From positions 4,774,001-4,838,000 of the forward strand of contig NC_062996.1 in assembly GCF_023078275.1 (NCBI RefSeq): a stretch of 64,000 nt of DNA, read 5' to 3'. Both the position numbers and the translations under genes were made by a program. This document shows, in pieces, positions 1 through 11,200 of the stretch; the stretch's first letter is position 1; every line of letters begins with the position of its first letter. The notes beneath the pieces are model-generated. The model made no database searches. It was not told the DNA's origin and saw only the letters and a program-made list of their open reading frames with translations. Source of the stretch: Leguminivora glycinivorella. Taxonomy: Eukaryota; Arthropoda; Insecta; Lepidoptera; Tortricidae.

Positions 1-584
1 TTAATAATGGAAATCAATAAAGAGAATAATAATTAATAATTTATTTTGTCATATTTCATGTGTTTAAGAATTCAAGTAATTTTATGTTTAAGTACCAAAA
101 TTTTTATGTTCAAGAATTTCGTAGTTAGGTTTTCATCTTACGTATTTCGTAAGAAGGTAGAAGGTAGGTAGATATTCCTAAGAAGAAGAAGGTAGGTATT
201 TCGTAAGAAGGAAGGTAGGTATTCCTAGAGCTACTTATTTAGTTATTTTATTACTTTTTGAAAGCTCGCACTTTTAGTTTTTTTCACCCTTTTTTTATTT
301 AATTTTTAATTTCGAAATTCTGTATATCAAGCTACAGGAAACCCGCCTGGTAGGCTCTTGCTCAGATGCCGGACAACCCTCTAGGCTAGATAATCGTAGC
401 TTAACTTAACACTCATAGTGACTTTCGTATTTTTATATGTATTAAACACTGTTTTTTATCACATTCGCGAAGTAATAACCAAATTTTAAACTATATGTAT
501 TGAACTACCTACGCTGACATTTCGAAAATTCGTCCGCCATCTTGTTATTTTTGACAGGTCGTGCAAGGCCTCAACCTTCCGGCG

Positions 585-718
585 TATTACGCTTCTAATT
601 TTATCACTTATCCACGTGGATAAAGCATCCGTCACGCTTTGGCAGGTATGTCAGTGTGAGAGTGACAAGATGTCTTATCCACGTGGATAAGTGATAAATT
701 TGGAAGCATGATACGTTG
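585..718. mobile_element. Inverted-repeat element (MITE-like)
   Basis: Left arm GCTTCTAATTTTATCACTTA followed by TCCACGTGGATAA; the right arm holds the complement (TTATCCACGTGGATAAGTGA then TAAATTTGGAAGC). The spacer is about 50 nt. No coding capacity. Confidence 0.7.
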
Positions 719-1012
719 GCTGGTATTCACTTTACCGCCCTAGAGCGATAAAGTGAATAATAATAGCTCATTACGTATCGGTATGCAGGCATGTAATAAC
801 ACCGTTTACGAGTGAGTGTGATGAAAAGTAATTTGCTAGAAGGCTCTTTGGCGATTGTTTAACGTACGACAACTCATCTGGGTACTTAGCCAAAGTCACA
901 AACTCTTACACTTCGTAAACGTATCGTCTCTGGCTCGCCCTATCGCTTTTTTGTCGTGGCGTGAAAGTACCAGACTGCGTTACCATCGCCACAAAGTGTC
1001 AACGATTGTCAC

Positions 1013-1165
1013 ATATACAATACAAATACAATACAAATACTCTTTATTGCACACCTCAATACACGAAACAACATAGCAAGTATAAACAACAACTTAAGAG
1101 GTAAAACAAGAGGCGGTCTTATCGCTAAAGAGCGATCTCTTCCAGACAACCTAGGTAGTGGAGAA
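1013..1165 (-). mobile_element. 3' end of a non-LTR retrotransposon (antisense)
   Basis: On the minus strand it reads GGTTGTCTGGAAGAGATCGC, then a TTTAGCGATAAGACCGCC block, and ends in GTGCAATAAAGAGTATTTG plus a short simple tail. This is a LINE 3'-UTR type commonly seen in Lepidoptera; only the tail is present. Confidence 0.6.
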
Positions 1166-1522
1166 TAATAAATTTAACCTTGTAAGTAGGTGTACTAAAT
1201 GTAGACTTAGAGGAAATCTAGCACAAACTATACTACGCAAAACAATATACTACACACATAAAAATAAAATACAATACATAAACATACAAATACATATATA
1301 TATATATATATATAACAAATTACATGCCAGCTATAGGGGACATAAGTCTATCAAGGTATCATTGATCAATGATCAGATAAAAAGTGAAGCTTGAGAAGTA
1401 TCTTAAAAGAAGTAGGAGATTGAGCGCGTCTAATATTATGTACTATATTATGTACTATTAGCTTTTTATTTCGAAAATTGCGGAACGCTCCATTCAAACT
1501 TCCACCCCCTATTTTATTGAAG

Positions 1523-1652
1523 AAGGGGGTTAGAAAGAGACAAAAAGTAGCCTATTTCACTCTCCATTTTTTCAACTATATCCATATAAAAAATCACGTC
1601 AATTCGTCGCTCCGTTTTGCCGACACAAACAGGCACACACACTTTTGAAAAA
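1523..1652 (+). repeat. Fragment of a conserved lepidopteran dispersed repeat
   Basis: TTAGAAAGAGACAAAAAGTA and TTCGTCGCTCCGTTTTGCCG match the copy at 33880-34060. It is a fragment lacking both ends. Confidence 0.6.
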
Positions 1653-1654
1653 CT

Positions 1655-1784
1655 TAAGAAAGTCACCTGTTGTATGTGTGAGTGACGTGTTCGAATAGGC
1701 GTTTGTTTTGTTTGTTTTACTAATTTTAAATATGTGTTCTCTATTCGAACACGTCACTCACACATACAACAGGTGACTTTCTTA
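1655..1784. mobile_element. Perfect 44-bp inverted repeat (MITE)
   Basis: Arms 1655-1698 and 1741-1784 are exact reverse complements (TAAGAAAGTCACCTGTTGTA... and its complement) with a 42-nt AT-rich spacer. No ORF. It would form a strong hairpin if transcribed. Confidence 0.85.
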
Positions 1785-1825
1785 GGTAGCGTCCCCACTT
1801 AGGCGTCGCGTGTCTCGGGGCGCGC

Positions 1826-1949
1826 AACGGACGTCTCCGCCACGCCGCCTGAATGTAATTCAAAAAACGTCTCCTCAGTACATTTTGTATAGGAAGGACG
1901 GAAGACGTTTTTTGAATTACATTCAGGCGGCGTGGCGCGGACGTCCGTT
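1826..1949. mobile_element. Second hairpin element next to COP1 exon 2029
   Basis: The left arm (AACGGACGTC ... CGCCTGAATGTAATTCAAAA) is complementary to the right arm ending GCGGACGTCCGTT, with a loop of about 25 nt. The element ends about 80 nt upstream of the exon. Confidence 0.8.
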
Positions 1950-2028
1950 CCGCACCTCAGGACATGCGTCTCTTAAGTGTGGCCGGTCCCTTAAGTTTCT
2001 CACCTATATGGATGTGTATTTTTTGCAG

Positions 2029-2236
2029 ACGGTGTCCAAAATGCGGCGCAGCGGTAGCAAGCCGGGACCACATGTTCCCAAACTTTATGCTCAACGAGTT
2101 GGTCGCGCGGCGGAGGCTTCGGGCCGCTCGGCCTCCGTCGCAGGCCTCCGAAGGGGGTGATGCGGCTAGACTCAGAGCGTTGCTAGCGGCGGAGAGCGCT
2201 AGGTTGGCTATGCCTGACGTCGAGCTTATGTTAGAG
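2029..2236 (+). CDS. COP1: COP1 exon: C-terminal half of RING finger and following helix
   Basis: The exon starts after a TTTTTTGCAG acceptor and ends at GAG|GTGAGT. It reads [19 protein letters not shown] then [10 protein letters not shown] and ends DVELMLE. The RCPKC supplies the last two cysteine ligands of the RING zinc sites, and the following D-H-x-x-PNF-x-x-NEL matches the conserved post-RING stretch of COP1. The entry phase needs two bases from an upstream exon, so the first RING ligands must lie in an exon before this one, not visible in positions 1-2028. The exit phase is 0, matching the exon at 3581. Confidence 0.93.
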
Positions 2237-5200
2237 GTGAGTCTGACGCTAGAATGTTATAATCTTCATAATTAAAAGGTCTGGGACTTCGTAGGGTTTC
2301 TAAGTAAGGGGGCGACGGGATAAGGCCCAAATGCGTTACTATTGTCCCAGATTTGTAAGAACCTCTTTTTGACACATGACAGCGACCACAAAATGTAAAC
2401 TCGCGCAACCTAATGAAATTTTAAATAAAATCCTGTAATAATATTTAAAAAATCAAGTACTTAAAAACAATATTTCGCTTACTTTAAACATAATCTAACA
2501 CATGTTACATTTTTGCTGATCTTCGTTAATGAGTATTTTACGATATTAATTGATCACCCAGGATTTACTTATTATGTCATTTATCATTCATTTTTATTTT
2601 TAAACTAGTGCTGTGACAGAGTCTGTCATTTCGATTCAAATGACATTTCACTAAGTTGATAGAAATCGTATATTTGTTTAAGCGCCTCCTTGTACATAGG
2701 GCCTAGTCGATTCAACCAATTCGAAATTAATCGTTAGATTTGGCAAACGATACGACTTAGCCACATTGCAACATACTTCAAAACAAATGCGTCAAAAATG
2801 TGAACTTACAAATCTGGGACTAATAGCATAGCAGCTAAGACTTTCTTCTCTTTCAGTAGTAGTTAGCGGTGAGTGCGAAACTACAGTGTCTTCGCTTCAC
2901 AAGTTCACACACAGTACACAGTACAGTGTGCTATTTAGTTGTGTGTGTGTGTTGAGATACTTGAGATCTTGACTCAACGAAGTAAGCGTGGCTGGAGATT
3001 CACGGCCCAGCCACGACATTGGTCTAAGCGCGACAGCGGTGAGCGGCAGCCATACGTGCGAATGAAAAGTCCCATCGCTGTGTCTCGCTCCAATGTATGG
3101 CCGCCGCTCACCGGTGTCGCGCTTAGACCAATGTCGTGGCTTGGCCGTCAAACAGTATTAGGGTTAGAGCCGGCGTAGCTTTATTTGACGTTCATATGCG
3201 CATTGTAATATGCCTACTTGAAAAATAAATATTTCATTACATATTTTAAATTAAAGAAAAAATGGCAAAATTCACACCTCCGGCAGGACTCGAACCTGCG
3301 ACTTTTGGCCTTGCCGGGGCCATCTCGCTTCCAACTGCGCCACGGAGGCCTGCTGGATGTGTGCGAATTTATCCATGCCTTCCCTCAATTCTCAACCGCC
3401 TTAGGATGAATGTGAATTTTTCCTTTAATTTAAAATATGTAATATCGCTCGCAGACATTTCTGCATGATAAAAAACAAATTTAATATTTCATTTTCATTT
3501 GTTTTTGGAGGGGGCCTCGTAGGCTCCGCCCGAGTTAAATTACCAGTCTGTGCCTAAATCTGTTTTTTTTTCCTACCCAGGTGTTAACCCGCCGGAAGCG
3601 TCTACTAGAAGCGGAATCAGCCGCCGCTCACCACCGTCTCCTTTACGAGTTCCTCGCGCAGCTTCACCGGCATCGCCAGCAACAGTTGCAACAGCTGGCC
3701 CGCGAGGCGGCGCTGGTGCAGGCCGATATGGAACACGTGGCTGAGACTCTGAAGGTGAGTGCTGCCCACACGGAACTATATCAAGATACAAGACTCGACT
3801 TGTTTGAGGACAGTCTGCTCTAGTTCCTCGCTCTGCTGTATCAGACAGTTGCAACAGCTGGCCCGCGAGGCGGCGCTGGTGCAGGCCGATATGGAACACG
3901 TGGCTGAGACTCTGAAGGTACTGCTGGCGACACAGAACTATATCAAGATACAAGACTCGACTTGTTTGAGGACAGTCTGCTCTAGTTCCTCGCTCTGCTG
4001 TATCAGACAGTTGCAACAGCTGGCCCGCGAGGCGGCGCTGGTGCAGGCCGATATGGAACACGTGGCTGAGACTCTGAAGGTGAGTGCTGGCCACACGGAA
4101 CTATATCAAGATACAAGACTCGAATTGTCTGAGGACAGTCTGCTCTAGTTCCTCGCTCTGCTGTATCAGACAGTTGCAACAGCTGGCCCGCGAGGCGGCG
4201 CTGGTGCAGACCGATATGGAACACGTGGCTGAGACTCTAAAGGTGAGCGCTGCCCACACGGAACTATATCAAGATACAAGACTCGACTTGTTTGAGGACA
4301 GTCTGCTCTAGTTCCTCGCTCTGCTGTATCAGACAGTTGCAACAGCTGGCCCGCGAGGCGGCGCTGGTGCAGGCCGATATGGAACACGTGGCTAAGACTC
4401 TGAAGGTGAGTGCTGCCCACACGGAACTATATCAAGATACAAGACTCGACTTGATTGAGGACAGTCTGCTCTAGTTCCTCGCTCTGCTGTATCAGACAGT
4501 TGCAACAGCTGGCCCGCGAGGCGGCGCTGGTGCAGGCCGATATGGAACACGTGGCTGAGACTCTGAAGGTACTGCTGGCCACACGGAACTATATCAAGAT
4601 ACAAGACTCGACTTGATTGAGGACAGTCTGCTCTAGTTCCTCGCTCTGCTGTATCAGACAGTTGCAACAGCTGGCCCGCGAGGCGGCGCTGGTGCAGGCC
4701 GATATGGAACACGTGGCTGAGACTCTGAAGGTGAGTGCTGGCCACACGGAACTATATCAAGATACAAGACTCGAATTGTCTGAGGACAGTCTGCTCTAGT
4801 TCCTCGCTCTGCTGTATCAGACAGTTGCAACAGCTGGCCCGCGAGGCGGCGCTAGTGCAGGCCGATATGGAACACGTGGCTGAGACTAAAGGTACTGCTG
4901 CCCACACGGAACTATATCAAGATACAAGACTCGACTTGTTTGAGGACAGTCTGCTCTAGTTCCTCGCTCTGCTGTATCAGACAGTTGCAACAGCTGGCCC
5001 GCGAGGCGGCGCTGGTGCAGGCCGATATGGAACACGTGGCTGAGACTCTGAAGGTGAGTGCTGGCCACACGGAACTATATCAAGATACAAGACTCGACTT
5101 GTTTGAGGACAGTCTGCTCTAGTTCCTCGCTCTGCTGTATCAGACAGTTGCAACAGCTGGCCCGCGAGGCGGCGCTGGTGCAGGCCGATATGGAACACGT

Positions 5201-8200
5201 GGCTGGCGAGCTGTGGGAGCGGCAACAGCTGAGCATAATAGGCTAGTTTCCTATACTTAAAGTAAAATGTTTTATGCAGTGCACGAAATAAAGCACCACA
5301 TAAATAAAAGAAAAATATGGACAGTAGTTATGTTTAAACATAATTTATATTTAATAAGTCAAAGAGAAAGATATAACACAATGTCTGTTTGACATGATGC
5401 CAACGGCCACTTTTCATCATCGCACCGCTCGCCATCGACAGGGCGCTCATCCACACACCTTGCAACCTAAATGGTCGCGCACCGTGCGGTTTCAGAGGAA
5501 TTTCCTCCCCCGAACGCTCCGGCTGTGGAATGAGCTCCCTGTCGAGGTATTCCCGATGAACTACAGTATGGGGTTCTTCAAAAAAGGAGTGTACAAGTTT
5601 CTAATGGGTCGGCAACGCGCACGTGACACCCCTTGAGTTGCGGGCGTCCATAGGTTACGGTGACCGCTTTCCATCAGGCGGGCCGTATACCTGTTTGCCA
5701 CCGACGTGGTATAAAAAAAAAAGTTAATGAATTGACCGTGACGTCACTCCTCAGTATTTCATAGTATTTCCATATTAGCAAATCGTTTTGACAGTTCTTA
5801 AAAAGAAGCTGATTTGACTAGTAGGAAACTAGCCTATTATAATACTACATTTTAGATACGCCGCCATTACATGACATTATTTCGATTTCATTTTAGTTCT
5901 GGGCTAATCGCCCACTTACAATTTTTATGTTCACATTGGTGCTTGGCTAGGGTTGTAAAAAAACGGTTTTTTTTCTGGCTTGAAAAAAAACAAGAAAAAA
6001 AACCGTGAAAAAAAACAGTTTTTTTTCTAGAGTATGTTTTTTTTCTAAAGTACGAAATCTCAAAATTTGCAAAGTAGTTAATACTTTTATACGGTTTTTT
6101 AGACTTAATGTTAACTATTAAACGAATTTAATCAAATAACTTTAATTTCTGGTCTTATAAAAGTAACATTTACGAAATCTGTAGTTGGTAGTTATCACTA
6201 TTTACTGTTGGCAACACCACCGCCTCCCCACGCTACACGCCGCATCGGGGATTCCCCAATAAACGTTTGTATACTGAATTAAAATGTACGTTATTGTTAT
6301 TGAAACACGTTACAACTCACGAAAAACCGTTATTGTCGTATTATTTGTTCATCTGAAAAAAAACCATATTTAGAAAAAAAACCAAGGTGCTCGGTTTTTT
6401 TTCATGTTTTTTTCCTATTTATAACCCTATGCTTGGCTCAGAAAATGATAATGACTGTTATTGGCAGGATTTGAAAGCGGGTGCAGCTGGCCTGGCGTCA
6501 TTCCCTTCGGAGGATGGGGAATTGGGACCCGCGTCTGATGCTGTCAAAGCTTTGAGAAAGGTGAGGTTTTAAATTATTTACCATGTTACTAGACAAGAAA
6601 ATCTACAACATACAGCGCTGGTAGCCTAGCGGCACACCTCGGACACTGGCGATCAAATATATGAAAGAGGCGCGTTCCTAGCACACAGTCTAAGCTCGTG
6701 TAGGTGAACGCGTACCATGCTTGTATGAGTGACATATGACAGGTCGACTGTTCGCGTTTTTGACAGGCGGTAACTGTGAGGTAACCGAGAGGGGGTAGGC
6801 GGCACTTTCAGCGGGGAGCGGGAGTGGCCATACTGTACGATAGTACTCTTTATTATACTGTGCTAGCGGTAAGTACGTACGACTTTCGTTCCGGAGGTCG
6901 CGGGTTAGAACCCCGGCTCGCACTAATGAGTTTTTGGGAAATGGTTATATGCGAAATGTCATTTGATATTTACCAGTCGCTGTTCGGTGAAGGAAAACAT
7001 CGTGAGGAAACCAGACTAATTCCAATGAGGTCTAGTTTGGCTTGGAAGGTCAGATGGCAGTCGCTTTCGTAAAACTAGTCCCAACGCTAAATCTTGGGAT
7101 TCATTGGCACAGCGGACCCCAATCTCCCATGAGCCGCGGCAAATGCCGGGATAACGCAAGGAGGATGATGATATGTTATAACATGGCTCCGATGGCCGAG
7201 TGGTTTTCAGGCATCCGGCCGTCAAACGGTGTACGCTGGTTCTATTCCAGCTCGGGACACTTGGAGGCCTTGGTCACTTTTTCTTTGTATATGACATTTA
7301 TTGAATGTTAAGAAAAAACTGACTTGCTGACGTGACTATCAACGCACAGCCGAAACCGCTGATTCTAGAGATTCCAAATTTGGCACGTAGGTCCCTTATA
7401 AGTAGGGTTTTTGATTTCTCGACCTATTTAAATTCTCGAGTTTCGAGAATACTCGACTCTCGAGTCTTTTTTATAAAGGGTAAAATTTTGATTATAAATA
7501 AATAAATATTATAGGACATTCTTACACAGATTGACTGAGGCCCACGGTAAGCTCAAGAAGGATTATAATTATGACAAAAAAAATTAAAATGTGATTAGTA
7601 CCTACTTTTTGTTGCACCACACTGTGATAAGAAATGTAAACTATGTATATAAGTATTTATATATTATATATATCGTTGTCTGAGTACCAACAATACAAGC
7701 CTTCTTGAGCTTACCGTGGGCTTCAGTCAATCTGTGTAAGAATGTCCTGTAATATTTATTTATTTTATTCATTTTTTGTGCCAAATTCGATGCATATACA
7801 GGTGTCACAAAGTTTTGTTCATTCCTTTCATGCCTTCTTTTTTTAAACGATCTGCCGATAAGATAACTGAACATTTCTTTTTTTTTTGCCACTTTTATGA
7901 AGTGCGATATTTTTGAAAAAAAAAATGCTACCTCTACTCAAAATTACTAGCTTTTTCAATCCTAGTAGTATAAAAAAATTGTCCCATACGATTTTTCCTA
8001 TTTTGTTACTATTTTCCGTACATGTTGTATGGGGTAACAAAAGAGGAAAGTAACAAAAATATATGGAAATTCTGGGACACTTTTTGTCTCCCAGTGAGAT
8101 TGAAAGTACTCGTGATTCTAAGTACAATTGACCTAAAATTCCCTAAAACAATAAATAAAAATTATTGGCAAAAAAAAAAGAAATGCTCAACTAAGGAATG

Positions 8201-11200
8201 CCATTATAAATGTAATGTTACTTTAGGAGTTAACGGAGCTGGCTGGTTCAGTTTCGGACAGCGCGGCGGCGCCACCGTCGCCGGACGACGAAGAAGGGTT
8301 CGCCGGCGCCGCGGGAGAGAACCCACTACACAACAGGTAAGTAGGTATCTACTTAAAACAGCCAGGCGCGTATCGGACCACGCACAGGATTCAGTAGATA
8401 ACGTCGGACCACGCAGAATGAAGGGATAACTGGTAGAGAATGCCTTATGGCATGAAGTTCGCCTTTTGTACTTTGAGGTTTTCTTTTGTGCAATAAAGGT
8501 AAAATAAATAAATAACTCAATAACTTAACCACAAAATTATGAAATAACTCCCGACCAAAGCTTTCAAACAAAAAAAAACTAAATCTAAATCGGTTCTTCC
8601 GTTCGGGATCTACGATGCCACAGACAGACAGACACGTCAAACTTATAACACCCCGTCGTTTTTGCGTCGGGCGGATAAAGACGGATAAAGTCTAAGAAAA
8701 AAACGTACCTTTAAGCCCTAGCCTCTTGGCGCCCAATGTACTTTCTGAAGTACATTTGGTTTCAATGGAATTTTAACTTTCATGTAAACAAATAAAATAT
8801 AATTTCTTTTGTTTCTAAATTTTTTCGAATAAATCAAATTGATTTCAATCCCAAGTACAATAAGAATGAAGATTCCCTAGCAAAAATATTGATTAGTGGG
8901 CGCTACGAGACTAGAGAAAAAGGTACGGTGGCCTAGATGGCGATACACCTTTGGGGAACGCTCGGCTAGATGGCGCTAATATTAATATTTGACATTTTAA
9001 CACATATCAAGCCAAATATGAATATAAAATATAAGTATATATATTTTTTAATTATATTTTATGACACCGAATATTTCGAAAACTCATTTGTTGATTTTTT
9101 TATTTTAACTAGGCGGGACTAAATCTTTCTAATTTATTTTTATATACGGCGAGTCTTGCTTTACGAATTCACGTTATTAAAATTTTTATTTAACCAACAA
9201 ATCGCTACTGACCACAGTTCTTTATTCTAGCACGTTCAACAGATGGCGCCGCCTAGTGGCGCACTTCGAAGACTTCGTGCAGTGCTACTTCGCGCACAGA
9301 GCGGACGAGCTGTACTTCCCCGCGCCCGCTACCTCGTCCGCTCCGCTTATGACGTCCGCTCCTTCTGTCACAACTGTGGCTTCTGTAACTACAGTGGCCG
9401 CGCACGATGATCAAGTTCCGGACAACGATCCAACTTGTAAGCATCCCCGTTGAAATTTACCAACAGAGTGGCAGCTGACGTCTATGACTATATACTTATC
9501 AGAAATGTGGCTTCTGTAACTACAGTGGCCGCGCACGATGACCAAGTCCCAGACAACGATCCAATTTGTAAGCATCCCCGTTGAAATTTACCAACAGAGT
9601 GGCAGCTGACGTTTATGACTATACATTTATCACAACTGTGGCTTCTGTAACTACAGTGGCCTCGCACGATGATCAAGTTCCGGACAACGATCCTACTTGT
9701 AAGCATCCCCGTTGAAATTTACCAACAGAGTGGCAGCTGACGTCTATGACTATACATTTGTCACAACTGTGGCTTCTGTAACTACAGTGGCCGCGCATGA
9801 TGATCAAGTTCCGGACAACGATCCTACTTGTAAGCATCCCCGTTGAAATTTACCAACAGAGTGGCAGCTGACGTCTATGACTATACATTTGTCACAACTG
9901 TGGCTTCTGTAACTACAGTGGCCGCGCATGATGATCAAGTTCCGGACAACGATCCTACTTGTAAGCATCCCCGTTGAAATTTACCAACAGAGTGGCAGCT
10001 GACGTCTATGACTATATACTTATCAGAAATGTGGCTTCTGTAACTACAGTGGCCGCGCACGATGACCAAGTCCCAGACAACGATCCTACTTGTAAGCATC
10101 CCCGTTGAAATTTACCAACAGAGTGGCAGCTGACGTCTATGACTATATACTTATCAGAAATGTGGCTTCTGTAACTACAGTGGCCGCGCACGATGACCAA
10201 GTCCCAGACAACGATCCAATTTGTAAGCATCCCCGTTGAAATTTACCAACAGAGTGGCAGCTGACGTTTATGACTATACATTTATCACAACTGTGGCTTC
10301 TGTAACTACAGTGGCCTCGCACGATGATCAAGTTCCGGACAACGATCCTACTTGTAAGCATCCCCGTTGAAATTTACCAACAGAGTGGCAGCTGACGTCT
10401 ATGACTATACATTTGTCACAACTGTGGCTTCTGTAACTACAGTGGCCGCGCATGATGATCAAGTTTCGGACAACGATCCTACTTGTAAGCATCCCCGTTG
10501 AAATTTACCAACAGAGTGGCAGCTGACGTCTATGACTATACATTCATCACAACTTTGGCTTCTGTAACTACCGTAGTCGCGCACGATGACCAAGTCCCAG
10601 ACAACGATCCAACTTGTAAGCATCCCCGTTGAAATTTACCAATAGAGTGGCAGCTGACGTGTATGACTATACATTTGTCACAACTGTGCCTTCTGTAACT
10701 ACAGTGGCTTCGCACGATGATCAAGTTTCGGACAACGATCCTACTTGTAAGCATCCCCGTTGAAATTTACCAATAGAGTGGCAGCTGACGTCTATGCTGA
10801 CTATACATTCATCACAACTTTGGCTTCTGCAACTACAGTGGCCGCGCATGATGATCAAGTTTCGGACAACGATCCAACTTGTAAGTACCCCCGTTTATGG
10901 CACACCTCGGACAATGTAGGTCTTTATGAAAGAAGCGCGTTCCTAGCACACAGTCTAAGCTCGTGTAGGTGAACGCGTACTGTGCTTGTATGAGTGAAAT
11001 ATGACATTTGGGATACAATTCTGAACACAAGCGACGTAAACAAATCTGTTGACATATTTTATAACACACTAAATGATTGTTTTGTTAAATTTGTACCCAT
11101 GTCACGCCCCAAAAACGACTCATACCCTATTTGGTACAGTTCCTCGCTCATAAAGATAATTAAAGAAAAAACTAAAGTTCATCGAAGGTGGAAAAAGTTT

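Larger units (their letters stand above)
1..2028. other. Upstream DNA or intron of COP1, repeat-rich, no gene seen
   Basis: No exon-like open frame was recognised. Positions 140-230 hold a purine-rich repeat (GAAGGTAGGTA). Positions 1270-1310 are a TA microsatellite. Other parts are listed separately. Because the COP1 exon at 2029 starts within a codon, this stretch is at least partly intron. Confidence 0.6.

Noticed and set aside
3290..3360. Possible true tRNA gene on the minus strand
   Set aside because: A and B boxes are present but the anticodon arm and stem lengths do not fold into a proper tRNA; more consistent with a SINE head.
3573..5225. Series of overlapping open frames on both strands (for example [20 protein letters not shown] on the minus strand)
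   Set aside because: They are antisense or frame-shifted readings of the tandem COP1 exon/intron units; the period of 163 bp is not a multiple of 3 and the readings end in each unit.
8022..8429. 135-codon plus-strand frame ending in an Arg-rich segment
   Set aside because: Reads through a fold-back element and then the COP1 exon at 8227 in the wrong frame.
9253..10754. Repeated minus-strand frames of about 72 codons in array B ([20 protein letters not shown])
   Set aside because: Antisense shadow of the COP1 exon unit; recurs only because the 131-bp unit recurs.
9366..10896. CRISPR-like direct repeats
   Set aside because: The whole unit is repeated with no unique spacers, in a eukaryotic gene; it is a tandem duplication.
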